Shown piece by piece: positions 9,626-22,103 of a stretch of 64,000 nt of DNA (the first letter of the stretch is position 1; every line of letters begins with the position of its first letter). The notes under the pieces were generated by a model that did no database searches, was not told the origin of the DNA, and worked only from the letters and a program-made list of their open reading frames with translations. Position numbers and translations under genes: made by a program. The DNA is from Hemileia vastatrix (taxonomy: Eukaryota; Basidiomycota; Pucciniomycetes; Pucciniales; Zaghouaniaceae), in contig JASXTE010000017.1 of the NCBI GenBank assembly GCA_030280995.1, positions 21,505,998-21,569,997 on the forward strand, in the 5' to 3' direction.

Positions 9626-10555
9626 AATAAAAAAGAGAAAAGAAAAAGAAAAAGAAAGAAAAGGAACGTAGGAACAATTTTTATTTAGTTATTTTTATTT
9701 TGTTGTTTTACTTAGAGTTTTAATATTTTATTTTTATAAGAATTTTTGAGAGAAAAAAGAAAAAAGAAAAGACAGAAAAAAGATTTGAATAGAATTTTTT
9801 TTTTAATTTTGAAAGAAGAAGTTTGAATGAGAGAAGAAAAGAAAAAATATTTGATTGAAGGAGTTTAAGTTTTAATTTCGAAAAGAAAAAGAATTAAGTA
9901 AGAAGAAAGAAAGAAAGAAATAGTTGATTGAAATAATTTTGTTGTAAATAAAATTAAATGAAAAGAAACAATTTGTTATTTATGAAAGTTTGTTAGATTT
10001 GAGGATTTCAGTTTATTTGAAAAAGAAAAGAAAGAGAAGAAGAGAAGAAATAGATTTTTTTATAAAAAAAAAAGTTTTGAAAGAAAAGAAGTAATTTTCT
10101 CAATGGATTTAAAAGGGAGATTTAGAGGTTTAAGTGAAGTTCCAGAAGATGGTCATGTTGCATTTGTGAAAAATTTTTGTTAGTTCGAAGAAAAGTAATT
10201 TTTAAAGAAAGAATGTATATAGAAAAATTGAAAAGGAAAAAAGAAAAAGAAGTTAATTTTTTTAAAAAAAAGATTTAAATTTTTTTTGTTTTATTTTATT
10301 TTATTTTAATTTGGTTTTATTTTTATTTTATTTTATTTTATTTTATTTTTATTTTAATTTTATTTTAATTTTAAAGAAGGTTAAAAACTTTTAAAAAGAA
10401 AAAGAATAAAGAAGAAAACAAAATTAAGGAATTTTTTAGAAGTAAAGATGTTTTAGATTTTAAAAAGAAGAAAAGAAAAGAAAAAAAAAGAGAAAGGAAA
10501 AAAAAATAAAAGCGAGTTTTTAAGATTTTGGTTTTAAAGAATGTTCAAGATGAAA
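9626..10555. repeat. Purine-rich low-complexity stretch with (TTTTA)n
   Basis: The plus strand is dominated by A and G (runs such as AAAGAAAAAGAAAAAG), with a (TTTTA)n simple repeat near 10280-10370. It lies between the end of the antisense gene and the chromodomain of C. No gene is visible. The matching pyrimidine-rich strand would be in the sense transcript of C. Confidence 0.7.
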
Positions 10556-10559
10556 AGAT

Positions 10560-10728
10560 TTAAGGAGTTCTGGGGCGTTAAAAACATTGATGGCTAGTTC
10601 CCAGGATGTTTTGTCTGAGTCATTGAGGAAGCCTTCCCATTCCACGAGGAATTAAAGTTTCCCCTTGTGCCTTCTTGAATCAAGGATGAGGCTTACTTCC
10701 CACTCTAGATGATCTTCTACTTCACCGG
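10560..10728 (-). pseudogene. pol: Chromodomain of C pol (detached C-terminus)
   Basis: The minus strand reads a chromodomain-like peptide: EVEDHLEWEVSLILDSRR, one in-frame TAA, then FLVEWEGFLNDSDKTSWE and LAINVFNAPEL. The pattern of an aromatic residue, V-E-W-x-G-F and T-W-E is typical of chromoviral integrase tails, which in other elements bind modified histone tails and guide integration. It is separated from the rest of pol (22104 onward) by insertion of element B at 10729, and it carries a nonsense codon. Confidence 0.85.
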
Positions 10729-11537
10729 TGTAGACAATCCTATAGTACTAGCTTTAGGCCTTGACCAAGGGAGTTGCAGAAAAACCAGAGAGAAAATCCC
10801 CTGTCCCTTAAGAAAAATAGAGTGAGATTTACCTGCTACAGTAAATTGGTTTCTGTTTACCAAAAGACCCTTTTCCAATACACTTGACTGCTTGATGAGC
10901 CAAGAAAGTAGTCCCCAGACAGACTACCAGACAAAAGAACTGAAATGTAGAACAATGTCCACACCAGAGACAGCAAAGATACTTGATGTAGGCTGCAAAT
11001 CCACACAAGAGACAGCAATAATACTTGCTATAGCTTGCAAGACTATAACAGAGAATACATTTGCCAAAGTTAAGTTAAATGAAGAACTCACTTGCAACAA
11101 ACAAAGCCAATTGTGGCCAGAAAACAGTGAAAAATGAGTGAGGAACAATGATATCACCTCTGGATGGTTGTATGATGATTATGGTCCCCCAAACTGTCTT
11201 ATTCACTATATACACACAGACCACTATCTAAAAGCCCATGCACACCCACCAATCTGGCACCTGTACCCGCCAAATTGCATAAAAAACCCTCCATCAGCGC
11301 TCCCCAACCCTCTACAACAGAGGCAGGCGGGCCGCCCGACGTCGGAGGCGCCACCTGAAGTGGCACGGCCTCCCTGAAGCCAGAGAACCACTAAAAACAC
11401 CCAATCTACTTAGAAAAACTAACTACAACTACTAAAACCTTTAAAACACAGAATTTCACTAAATGGTACTAAGTACTTAACCATAAGACTTAAAGTTAGC
11501 ACGTAAAACACAAAAAACAAAATTAAACAGCTATCTT
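10729..11537 (-). repeat. 3' LTR of B, truncated
   Basis: It aligns with the 5' LTR from TGTAGACAATCC onward, including the GC-rich island at about 11325-11380 (GGCGGGCCGCCCGACGTC). Homology stops after ACAGCTATCTT at 11537, so the U3 end is missing. A smaller internal deletion near 11460 removed the block found at 21744-21785 in the other LTR. Confidence 0.85.
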
Positions 11538-13138
11538 CTCTTATCATTTTCATCATATTTTACACCTCAGATCATATCTGGATCTCCTGCTGTTGACTCC
11601 TCTACTCTTCCTTGCTTCATTGCTCTCAGGGGCTATGCCTGCAAACAGTGCATCCACATGTGCAGACCTTGCACATTCACTCTTCCAACTCCTGAAGCCA
11701 AATTCTACAACAGGGCTTGTGATTCTTGTTACTCCAAAAAGAAGAAATGTGACAGAGATTGCCACTATCCTATTCCACCGCCTTCTCCTTCTCACAAATA
11801 CATCTCCAGATCCCCTACCATGTCTCCAGAACTTGTTCCATCCTCTTCCTCTCTATCTTCAGCTCCTTCCAGAAGATCCAGAAGCTCAGCTTCCTGCACT
11901 CTTCCCAAAAGACCAGCCTTAGCTTCTCAAGAAACTGCTTTTATAACTGTTAAATTAGCTTCAAAATCATCAAAATCAACCCCTAGGCTTCTAGACCGTG
12001 TCCAGGCGGCCAGCCCCCCTAACCAAACAGTGAAAATCAGGGCCAAAACCTCCAAAAACGGCCAGAAAACAGACAAATTCATCCAGACAAAGACAAAAAC
12101 TTAACACAACTACCTCCTACTGCTCCCAGATCAATGCAATCAACCCTTCCAAGGTCCAAAAGCGCCAAAATTTCCCAAATTTCTAACAGACCTTCCAAAG
12201 GACCCCAGGAAGAAACCAGAGCACCCAGCACTGCACCAAGGCAACAACTTTGTCCCCAGTCAAGGAAACGCAACTACACCTCTCCTCTGTCAGCCAACTA
12301 TTCTTCTGAAAGTTCCATTCCTTCAAAACCTCCATCCAGAAGAGATCAATCTGCTTCCAAATCACCCTCTCCTGCTCCATCTTTCAACCATCCTGGTACT
12401 CCATCACCAGTATCTCCTCAAACTGAACCAAGCAGAAATATTAACAACAACAAAAACAGCAACAACAACAACCCTCCTACTATAACTAGGCCCCAGAAAA
12501 ATCAGCATCCCAGTTCACCTTCTCAGGATCCTTCAGAAGAAGACCAAGAGAATCCTTATCTTTTTTTGATTGATCCTCCTCCTATGACCATGCCAAATTC
12601 TTCAGAAGTTTAAATTCCGGCTGCTTACAGATTTGATGAGCTTCCAATCTGTAAGTACCACATTAATTCATCTAATTTCTTCAACAAAAATAATTACTGA
12701 TCCAATTCTTCTTGTCTAGTTGGAACCCCTCCTCCTGAAACTACTATTGGAGTTGGCCAACCTCTAGAGACTTCTTTGACCTTGGATTATGGAGACATGA
12801 AACAACACCTAAGCACCATGTGTTCCAACATTCTGAAAGCCTTTTCCCTCCATGGACCTTTGAATGACTTTGAAAAATCCCTGAGAAAGCGCCTACTGGA
12901 CAACCACTGGAAGTTGTCTAGGATAATTAAGCACACCTTCCAGCACTCCATTCCTGCCTCTTCTTCTTCCTCCTCCTCTGAACTTCCATCCAAACCCATT
13001 CCTGACCATTACAACCCATATAATCTCTCCAGTAGGATGCACTTCAAAGAACACCGTGCTCTCCACACCCCCAACAAAAAACAAAAACAACATCATAATC
13101 CAGACCAGCCTCCAGAAGCTCCATCATCCAGACAATGA
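11538..13138 (+). pseudogene. Antisense Z-long gene of B: Zn2Cys6-like protein, 5'-truncated
   Basis: The frame is open from the deletion junction and encodes a Zn2Cys6-like cluster (CKQC...C...CDSC...KKKKC, C-x2-C-x6-C-x15-C-x2-C-x6-C), then a long Ser/Pro/Asn-rich linker with an AAC microsatellite (12440-12470). A helical C-terminal block follows (NILKAFSLHGPLNDFEKSLR). A 69-nt intron at 12651-12719 has GTAAGT, ACTGAT and CTAG. Damage: about 35 N-terminal residues are missing compared with B' (56285-57946), the frame changes between 12104 and 12134, and TAA at 12611-12613 replaces a Gln codon. The gene is antisense to B and lies between the pol 3' hairpins and the 3' LTR. It is homologous along its length to the B' copy. 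Confidence 0.75.
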
Positions 13139-14369
13139 GCTCCTGCAAAAAGATTAGAAACATAATAATAAAATAACACAACAATATAATTTGAGATTTT
13201 TTTTAACAGTTTATTCTACTAAACTACTAATCATAAGAAAATTGGAAAATAAAATGTAAATCAACTAAATAAAATAATATGAAATTAATAATTATCTAAA
13301 ACAAATTGGTATCCCCCAGCCAATCGATGAGCTGATCCCCTGATAACTTACCCACATCCAAGTCGACCTTGATGTGGATACACAATTAAATACTTTAAAT
13401 AATTAAAGATAAAAATTTAGAAATTAAAGAAGATAATAAAAATAATGAAACCCAGAATTAAATGTAATAAAATAAAATAAAAAAAATAGCATTGCCCGGC
13501 CAATTGATGAGCCTTTCCCCACCAATGCTTGCCCACATCCAGGTGACCCTGATGTGGTAACACCCTATATTTTTGATTTTATAATTTTAAACAACACCCA
13601 TAAAAAATTAAAAGAAAAAAAGAGAAAAAAGAAAATAATCTAAAACTACTATCTAGCAAAAACATAACTACAAAATCAAAGACAGTCCAGCTCCATAGAT
13701 GGTCCAAATAATAAAAAGTCTGGTCCATAGAAATGATCTCTGGGTGGGCTCCCTTCAATAAGTAAAAATGATGGGAGACCACCAGTGATCCACTGCCAAT
13801 CCATAAGAACCAAAAATAAAGAAGCCAGTCTCGAACCAGTTTAAAGTCATAGTGGACTTATACCTGAATAATTAACAAAAGAACTAGAATTCAACTAGGA
13901 AAAACAAAACACATGATACAGAAACTCTGGGGTAACTGTTCTACAGAGCAGCCAGCTCATCAGTTAACCCCGCACTTGCCACAATAAAATCTAGAAGCCC
14001 CCCCTGGGTACCTTCTAACAAACAAAACACAACATCCAACACCATAAACCAAAACCAATAAAAGTGAAGAGTCCAGCACTTGAAAACCAAAGGAAATTCT
14101 AGTTTAAAGTCATAGAGGACTAAAACCTGTGAAAATAAACGAATACTAGGGTTCAACCAAATTAAGAGAAAGGGTTGGAAACGGAAAATCTGGGGTAACT
14201 GTTGATAGAGCAGCCATCCCATCAGTCACCCCCACACTTGCCAAGGAAAATTCTAGAGGCCCCGTCAATGGGTACCTTCTAACAAAACTTTCCAACAAAC
14301 AGATTCATAGCATCACAACAAAAAAAACCAAAATTAAACAATGGTCCATAGTTTATCCTCATTGCGGAG
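13139..14369 (-). other. Structured 3' region of B: duplicated hairpins and motif copies
   Basis: Reading along the element (downward): a motif copy at 14344-14366, H1 at 14193-14232, a motif copy at about 14099, a second H1 at 13929-13971, a motif copy at about 13837, H2 at 13736-13798, and H3 twice (13533-13557 and 13352-13377). The H1 plus motif block and H3 are therefore duplicated relative to A1. H1 uses AACTG with CAGTT where family A has AATTG with CAATT. The 13533 copy of H3 pairs AGG with CCT where the others pair AAG with CTT. Both are compensatory changes. The rest is AT-rich and non-coding. Confidence 0.7.
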
Positions 14370-17300
14370 TCAATCTTCTTCATGTCTAGTGCCTCTGGGA
14401 TAAAATATCTTCACCTGGACTGCAGCCACTCTCTTTTTCAAGACTGCACCATCCAACTCTTCCAAAACATAAGAACCTCCAGACGCCTGAGATCTGACTC
14501 TGTAAGGTCCATTCCATCTGTCAGCAAATATTTTTCCCCACTGACTCTCCAAACTTCTATTATACACCAAAACAAAACAACCAGGTTTCAAGGGATTCCT
14601 GAGTCTATGAGCCAACTTCTTGTCCCAGTACCTGACTGATTTATTCCTAATCTTCATCATTCTAGAGTATGCCTTCTCTTGACATTCCTCTTTACATTCC
14701 AACTGTTTCATCCTGGAACATAGCAATTCTTCAGTTGAGTTCACATCATCCCAATCAATTCCAAGATAAGAGACTGCTTCAAAGTCCACCAGTAAAACAA
14801 CTTTCTGAACAAACATCAACTTGTAAGGAGAATAGCCAGTTGTCCTCTTCACAGTGACCCTATTAGCAAATAACACCAAGGGTAAATAATGCCTCCACTT
14901 TTCAGCACTATCCCCACACATCTTTACAAAAGCATTCTTGATAACTTGATGGCCTCTTTCAACCATTCCTTCAGCTTCTGAATAATAAGGTGTAGCCACT
15001 CTAACTTTAGAACCAAAACTAGCCACAGCTTCTTTAAATTTGGCACCAAACTCTGGCCTGGCATCAACCCATACCTATAAATCCACTCCTTCAAAAACTC
15101 CGCCACATTCTTGGCAGTCAAATTAACCAGAGGCACTGCCTCAACCCAACCAGACAAATCATCCCTGGCAAAAATTAAGTATTTATACCTGCCCTCTTTA
15201 ATATGGACAGCATCCAGACTGACTCCTCCAAAAACAGTTGTTTCCCCAGTAGCACGGCCAACCTCTTTAGGTTTCAAGTGACTTCTCCTTAGACATTCTT
15301 TGCAAGATTGAACCCAACCCTGCACCGCCAACTTCATACCTGGCCACCAAAATCTGTCTGCTACTCTTCTATAAGTCTCCCCAAAGCCTCTATGACCAAG
15401 GTCTTCATGCAAAGACTTCAACACAACTTCTTGACCCTTCTTTTGAGTCACCACAACTTGAGGATTAGGATGTCTTCTCCTCATCAGCCTTCTTCCTCAC
15501 ACATAGAATCCAGGACTCTTCTTCTTGATTGCCAAACAAGTATCATCATCACAAATATCTGGCCTCTCCAAGGTCAACAGATATTCCACCATAATTAAAT
15601 AAAACCCAGACTAACGCCAGGTCTCATCTTCAAAATCCAACAAGACAACATCCAAGGGTACTATTCTGTCATCAAAATCACCAGTATTAACATGAGCCAA
15701 TTGAGCAGCGCAAACAGGACACCAATCCTTAAATTTTGGCACGTCCTTCACTTTCCACTGAACCTTGTGAGAATCCAGTTCACTAACAAAAACACCCTTT
15801 TCCAATTTTGAGCTGTCCCAAACAACAACTCCATCTTCATCAACAAAAACATCCTGATCACCAGAATCAAGATCAGATCCAGCCAGTTTAGCCTCTTTGG
15901 GGAAGTCAGAACAATCATCCAGTTTAGCCTCATGGGGGAGGAGTGAAAAATATTCAGCACCCTTTGTGCTGGCACTAACCACTGGAACATCTTCATCAAA
16001 CTCTTCAGAATCAGAATCCTCATCTGTAGGTGGCCTCCTCGATAATCCATCAGGCATCGTAAACGTTTTGCCCGGTTTGTGTACCAGGTCAAAAGAAACT
16101 GTTGAATGAATGCCACCCACCTAGTCATTGGAGCATTTGGAAGACTAGGCCTATTGATCATCTGAACCAAAGATTTAGCATCCACCTGCAGCTCAAAATG
16201 CTGCCCCCAAAAAACCATCTGTAGCTTCTTTAAAATTTTTGCTAAACCACACAATTCCAACTTAGGTTGAGAATACCTAGATTCAACCTCATTAAACACC
16301 ACAGACTCATAACGTACTGGCCTGACCCTCCCAGTTTTATCCTCCTGAGACAAAACAGCACCAGCAGATATATAGCTTGAGTCCACTGCCAGATGAATTT
16401 TTTCAGCATCAACACCATAATCCAACTTGTTAAGAATAATATCTTCACCAACCACCTTCTTCAACTTCTGAAAAGCCTCTTCACACTCTTCAGTCCATTC
16501 CCAGTCTGCATCTTTCCTTGTCAGCCTCCTTAAAGGTGAAGCCAACAAAGAAAAATCCTTAATGAAAATCCTGACATAAACACACACACCCAAAAATCCC
16601 CTAACTTTAGTGGTTTTTTTAGGCCTTGGCCATGACTGAATTTTATTAACCTTTTTCCTTGCTATAATCCTTCCCTCTTTACATACCACATGACCCAGAA
16701 TTTCCATATCAGGAACGCAAAATCAGAATTTTGACCCTGAAATGGTCAAACCAGCCTCTTCAATCCTAAACAACATTCTCTCTAGAGTTATTGCATATTC
16801 CTAGACAAACCTCCTTATACCTGTGTTCTCTGCTAACACCTCATTATTATAATCAGTGGATGGTCCTTTAATTCCACCATCATCAATGAAAATACCAGCA
16901 TGAGTAGGGACCTCATCATTCCAAATCCAAGCCATTTGTGCTTGATAAACTGCCACTTAATTAGTTGCTCCTTGAGGCAACCTAGTGAGCTGAAATCTTC
17001 CCAAAGGAGTCTCAAAAGATGTGAGAGGCCTTCAATCGGTGTGAAGTTCCCTCTCATCATAAACACCCATAATATCACCCAAACCATAACACACCCTTCC
17101 AGCAAAAGCTTCAACAAAGTCCTCTGCACTCGGTGGCATACCAGCGTCCTTAATAGTGACTCTATTCAATGCTCTAAGATCATGGACCACCCACAATTTC
17201 CCATTCTCCTTCTTTACACAGAACACCGGGCTTGAGTAACTCAAATTCGATTGTTCATATAACCCCGTCCTGACTCTTTCCCTAACAATCTCTACAAAAT

Positions 17301-18556
17301 CTTCTCTGATAGCAACTGGAATCAGAATAGGTTTGATTTTCCAAGGTTCATGACAAACCACAGGAATAAAGTATGGTTCCCCATAAGAGTGCTTCAACAC
17401 ACCCCTTTCCTTTTCAACAAATGCCACAGCTTTCTCCCTCAGCACAATAACATGCAACAACAAATTCTTTTCTTCTTCTGACAACCACCCATCAGGACCA
17501 AAATTAACAACCTTCAACCTCTCCGCAGTCACTCTAGCTGTCTCTACAAATTTGGCAGGATTCTTCACCAAAGGAGTACAGTACAGATCTCTTGACAAAG
17601 GCAGTCTCTTCAAAGGCAGGTTCAAACCCACAGACATAGGCTCATTGACAGGCCTAATCTTTTGCGCCACCTTCAACTTGAGGGATCTTCAGGACATCTT
17701 CACCACCAGACCTGGAACAAAAACCAAGGGTTTCCCCAATGCTCACATGTGTGGCCAAGGTAATGTTTTTGAAAGGTGTAGAAGAAACCCTAGCGGTGCA
17801 CAATTGGGAGGACTTACATTTAGACCCCAATCTCACCACTCCACAGCTTTTCCGCAATCCCAAATCTATATCTCCACTTCCATCTTCTAAATCTTCAAAT
17901 CTTTATTCATCATCAGAATCAACTCTTCTTAAATAATTCAGTTTATCATCTTGCTGGAGGCCCAAAAATAGATCTTGATGATCTTCCTTCTTCAATATTT
18001 TCTGCAGTTTAAACTCATGCTGGAGGCCCAAAAATAGATCTTGTTGATCTTCACAAAAATATTTTGAATCTTCTTTCTTCATTATCTTCATATTTTTTTC
18101 TTGATTTTCTTGAATTATTTTGAAATTTTTATCTTCTTTTCATGAGTTTTCTTCTGACCTACAAAAATAACCAGGAGTTTCCCCAATGCTTACAGGTTTG
18201 GTCCAGGTAATGTTTTTGAAAGGTGTAGAAGAAAGCCTAGCAGTGCCCAATTGGGAGGACTTACATTTAGACCCCAATCTCACTGCCCCAAAACTTTTCT
18301 GCATATCTTTCAATAAAGATATATAACCAATCTTCTTTTTTGAACTTGATTTAAAAATAATTAAAAATCTTGAGAGAGAACAGAGACTTGATAAAAAATT
18401 TGATGAATACTTGCAGAGAAGAGAAACATTAAAAAGAGAAAGTTGAAAATCCACTTGGTATATCTCCAAGGGAGCTGACCTACTACAACCTGGGATTTCT
18501 TCACCTTGGGGTGAGGTTGTAGCACTAGGGTGATCAGCCCTCGTTACTCTAAAAAA
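14370..18556 (-). pseudogene. pol: Gypsy pol of B: N-terminal region, RT, RNase H, integrase (broken)
   Basis: Pieces in order: N-terminal region entered by -1 frameshifting (FFRVTRADHPSA, from 18556 down); a segment with LQHEFKLQ and LQQDDKLN motif peptides (17903-18091); RT start (17032-17676, with SSPVFCVKKENGKLWVVHDL); RT core with FIDDGGIKGP near 16870; RT end and RNase H (15748-16707); an acidic linker with HEAKLD and KEAKLAG motif peptides; integrase zinc finger (HEDLGH...CKEC) and core (14924-15484, 14370-15026). The tail reads ASGGSYVLEELDG as in family A, without a chromodomain. Several frameshifts and stops break it. The N-terminal region contains an internal duplication: VRLGSKCKSSQL...SSTPFKNIT occurs near both 17690-17860 and 18150-18310. 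Confidence 0.85.
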
Positions 18557-20923
18557 GACACACTCACAATAGAGCCTGAGCCACACTCCAAAAAACCGGA
18601 GGCAGCACCAACTTTTCTCTGTCTCCTGCAACAATCCATGCACTGGCACATTGAAGATAAGCCAGGCCAGGTCTCCCAACCATCCTCTCCAGGGGATGAT
18701 AACCTCATGTAAAGTTTTCTTTCATCTTCACCAGTCAACTCCAAACTGATTCCCAGTTCATATTGATATCCAAATCTTGCCTGGAAATCCATCAAGAATG
18801 GCCCACCCAAAACTGCTTTTACATTACCTTTAGCAATGTAAAAATGAACCTTTCCTGAGGCTCCACCAACATCTAACTTCACAAATTTGGAAGTTCGGAC
18901 CAATTCAGTGACATGGCCACCAATCCCTCTCAAATTCCCACCAATACCAGTTTTGATGTGGAGGCCCATATTAATTGCCTCAAACAAAGAAATCAGGTTT
19001 ATCTGAGAATCTGAATCCACCAATGCGCTTGCCTCCCTGCCATTCAGAGTGAAATTGAAATAAACCAGAGGAGCAGAAAAATGAGTTTCCAACCCCTCAC
19101 CAAACTTTTCAGCAGAATCACATATGTATTCCACCTCCCCAGAAGAAACCCTTATCCTGGTCAACAACTTTTTTTGCCTATCAGCCAACCCTGGACTGAT
19201 AGCATAAAACTCCCCATAAGATAGAGAAACCTGACCCTGATTCATCCTTTCCAGGACAGAGTCCATAACATTGGATTGACCAGAAACTACTGGCCTCTCA
19301 AAGTGAGCCCTTGGCTTCACCACTTTGGTCCTAGAAGATTCTTGAGGGCCAGCACCACCAACAGATTTACCATCAACAGGAACCAAACCAGATCCCTCAC
19401 CATACCCTCTAACTCCAGCAGGCTTTGGAAATGAAGCCAAAGGGACATAAACCTCAGAGTCAGAATCCATCTCCATTGGCATTGGCTCACCATTCATGTC
19501 CAATGCGCCAAAACTAGGGGGGGCATGTCAGCCATACCCTTCTGCATCTTGTACAGCTCCTCTTTGCTGTACTTCTTCCTAGATGCACTCAGCTTAGGAT
19601 CCACCTTTGAAGACATAGGCTTTGGTTGTGCCTTAGAACTGCTCTTAGGCCTTCCCACCTTTCCTGCTTCCACAACATAAACACCATCCAAGCATTCACC
19701 ACTTGACTTTCCACCACAAGAATACAACTCCAAACCACCAAAGGAAGTAGAAAAAGAGACATTATTGACCACCTTCCTCTTATCCTTGACATCCTCACTC
19801 TCCTTAGCAGAAGACTTCCACTGATCAGGAATCTCCTCAAACCTCGGCCTCCTTTGATTGAGACCACCCCTCCTCCTGACCGAATCCACAGGAGCCTGCC
19901 CCTGACTGGGCTTGACAAAAGAACCGTCAGGGAACTTGAAAACCCTGCCATCAAACTACACTTTCACTTCAGACACATCTCTGTTCAAGGCCCAACAATC
20001 ATTGGACCTGTTCCCCCTCCTACTGCAATAAGAGCAAACCCAAGAATCACTCATACCAGCCCTCCTTTCAAACTCTCTAGGCTGAGAATGTGCTTCGTTG
20101 ACCTTCTTAGCCTCCTGAACAAAAATGTGAAGCTGTTTTGTCAGGTCAGCTAACTGTTCCACCATTGGGTCCCTCTCCTATTTTGGAACCTTCACCAAAT
20201 TCTTCTCCTCCTTCTTTTCCCTAAGCTCCTCTCCAGCCAAAGCCTCACTCACCTTGCTGACATATTTGGCACACCCCTCCTGATAGGTGTCCACAGAAAA
20301 TAACTTCAAATGGGCCTCCACAGCCTCCTTCACCTTATCCAAGGCAGGCAGCTTCTGATCCCCATTAGAAAGATTTTTCATCAATTCCTTTCTTGACAAC
20401 TCCTTCAACACATCCATCCTGACATTTCTAGCCAGGGCAGACCTAAAAACATCTTTGGAAGCATTTTCATATGCCAGCTTTTCCACTTCCACCAAGTATT
20501 CCACCACAGGATCAAATTACAGCAGATATTTTTTGTAACTGTGTAAGTTACCAACACCACCATAAGATTGACATTCACTGACAACCTTGTTCAGATCCAT
20601 GATAGTGAACCTGACACCCCATCTATCAATCTTATCCCTACACAGCAACTTCAAATCCCTCTTATGTAGCCAGACATGGCCACAATCTCCTTCTCCACTG
20701 CCCTATCACCAATAAAGAAAATAATCTTCTTCACCATGTCCAGGTAAGAAGCACCATCCACACCAGAAGCAGTTTCATACTTTTCCAGAAACCACTTCAC
20801 ATCCTCTCCATTAAACTTGGTACCATCCCAAGTTTTAATCCTAACACACTCCCTAACCATCACAGCAAGAGGACCATCCCCCCCACTGACAGTCACCACA
20901 GGAATAGCAGAACCAGAAGCCAT
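18544..20923 (-). pseudogene. gag: Gypsy gag-protease of B (broken)
   Basis: This is homologous to the intact gag-protease of A5. The start is taken at 20921-20923 (MASGSAIP) because the A5 and A2 proteins start at the matching place. Pieces: 20651-20944, 20178-20507, 19956-20165, 19494-19889 and 18544-19503, separated by frameshifts and stops. The zinc knuckle reads CSYCSRRGNRSNDC, in which the zinc-binding His is Asn. The protease motif reads ALVDSDSQINLIS, in which the DSG triad has lost its Gly. The last ORF ends with TAA at 18544-18546, two codons after the frameshift heptamer. Both key motifs are damaged, so this copy could not make a working capsid-protease protein. Confidence 0.85.
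18550..18556 (-). promoter_or_regulatory. -1 ribosomal frameshift site of B (T TTT TTA)
   Basis: In the gag-protease frame the minus strand reads TC[T TTT TTA] GAG TAA. A -1 slip gives FFRVTRADHPSA, the start of pol, homologous to FFGVAGADRSNV in A5. The heptamer has the X XXY YYZ form of a retroviral slippery site. A5 has T TTT TTG at the same place, two codons before its stop. Position and class are conserved although the last base differs. Confidence 0.75.
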
Positions 20924-20993
20924 TCTTCCAGTCCAAAACACCAAAAAAAGCGAACCAAAGAAAACAGAGATTCAAAAGAAATAGCAAGTTCTA

Positions 20994-21010
20994 CCCCATG
21001 TTGGGCGCCA
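20994..21010 (-). promoter_or_regulatory. Primer binding site of B
   Basis: The minus strand reads TGGCGCCCAACATGGGG, four bases from the LTR end. It is complementary to a tRNA 3' end of the tRNA-Lys(CUU) type, with one difference from the A5 site (ACG to ACA). Confidence 0.8.
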
Positions 21011-21014
21011 GAAA

Positions 21015-22103
21015 TGTAGACAATCCTATATTGCTAGCTATATGCCTTGACCAAGGGAGTTGGAGAAAAACCAGAGAGAAAATCCCCTGTCCCTTTAAAA
21101 AATTTGAGTGAGATTTACCTGCTACAGTAAATTGGTTCCTGTTTACCAAAAGCCCCTTTTCCAATACACTTGACTGCTTGATGAGCCAAGAAAGTAGTCC
21201 CCAGACAGACTACCAGACCAAAGAACTGAAATGTAGAAAAATGTCCACACCAGAGACAGCAAAGATACTTGATGTAGGCTGCAAATCCACACAAGAGACA
21301 GAAATAATACTTGCTATAGCTTGCAAGACTATAACAGGGAAAACAGTTGCCAAAGTTAAGTTAAATGAAGAACTCACTTGCAACAAACACAGCAAATTGT
21401 GGCCAGAAAACAGTGAAAACTGAGTGAGGAACAATGATATCACCTCCGGATAGTTGTATGATGATTATGGTTCCCCAGACTGTCTTATTCACTAAATACA
21501 CACAGACCACTATCTAAGAGCCCATGCGCACCCACCAATCTGGCGCCTGTACCTGCCAAATTGCTTAAAAAACTCTCCAGAAGCGCTCCCCAACCCTCTA
21601 AAAAAGAGGCGGGCGGGCCGCCCGACGTCGGGGCGCCGACTAAAGCGGCACGGCCTCCCTGAAGCCAGAGAACCACTAAAAAACCCAATCTACTTAGAAA
21701 AACTAACTACAACTACTAAAACCTTTAAAACACGTAATTTCACTATAACAAATTGTGACATTAAATATAGAGAAAAATTAGCTCTATCCAAAGGTATTAA
21801 GCACTTAACCCTAAGACTTAAGTTTAGCCCGTAAAACACAAAAAACAAAATTAAACAGCTATCTTTTTAAATGAAAAAAAAGGAAATGGCCCCTTAAAAC
21901 TCAGAATATGAAAAATGTCTTCAAGAAATAAAATATAGAGAAAAACTGGAGCTATCCAATGATAGTACCCACATACCTGCAGACCCAATATCCACAGAAT
22001 AAAACCAGAAAAATACCTAATTCCTTAACAGATCTCAATTAAGACATGCATAAACAATGCCAAATCACGCAACAAAGGCCCCTGCCAATGATGGAAGACC
22101 ACA
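21015..22103 (-). repeat. 5' LTR of B
   Basis: On the minus strand it runs from TGTGGTCTTCC (22103) to GATTGTCTACA (21015), about 1.09 kb. The start matches the B' LTR at 59201. It contains a GC-rich island at about 21606-21655 with palindromes such as CCGACGTCGG, striking in an otherwise AT-rich LTR. The upper edge abuts the integrase tail of element C. Confidence 0.88.

Larger units (their letters stand above)
10729..22103 (-). mobile_element. Ty3/Gypsy LTR retrotransposon, family B, copy B
   Basis: The 5' LTR is 21015-22103, with a primer binding site at 20994-21010, gag-protease (18544-20923), pol (14370-18556), a structured 3' region (13139-14369), an antisense Z-long gene (11538-13138) and a truncated 3' LTR (10729-11537). 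It is inserted in C between integrase and chromodomain. The four bases beside the LTRs are CCGG (left) and CCAG (right), a possible 4-bp target duplication with one change. A deletion joined the middle of the 3' LTR to the 5' part of Z-long and removed the polypurine tract, Z-short and the motif array. Confidence 0.9.
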
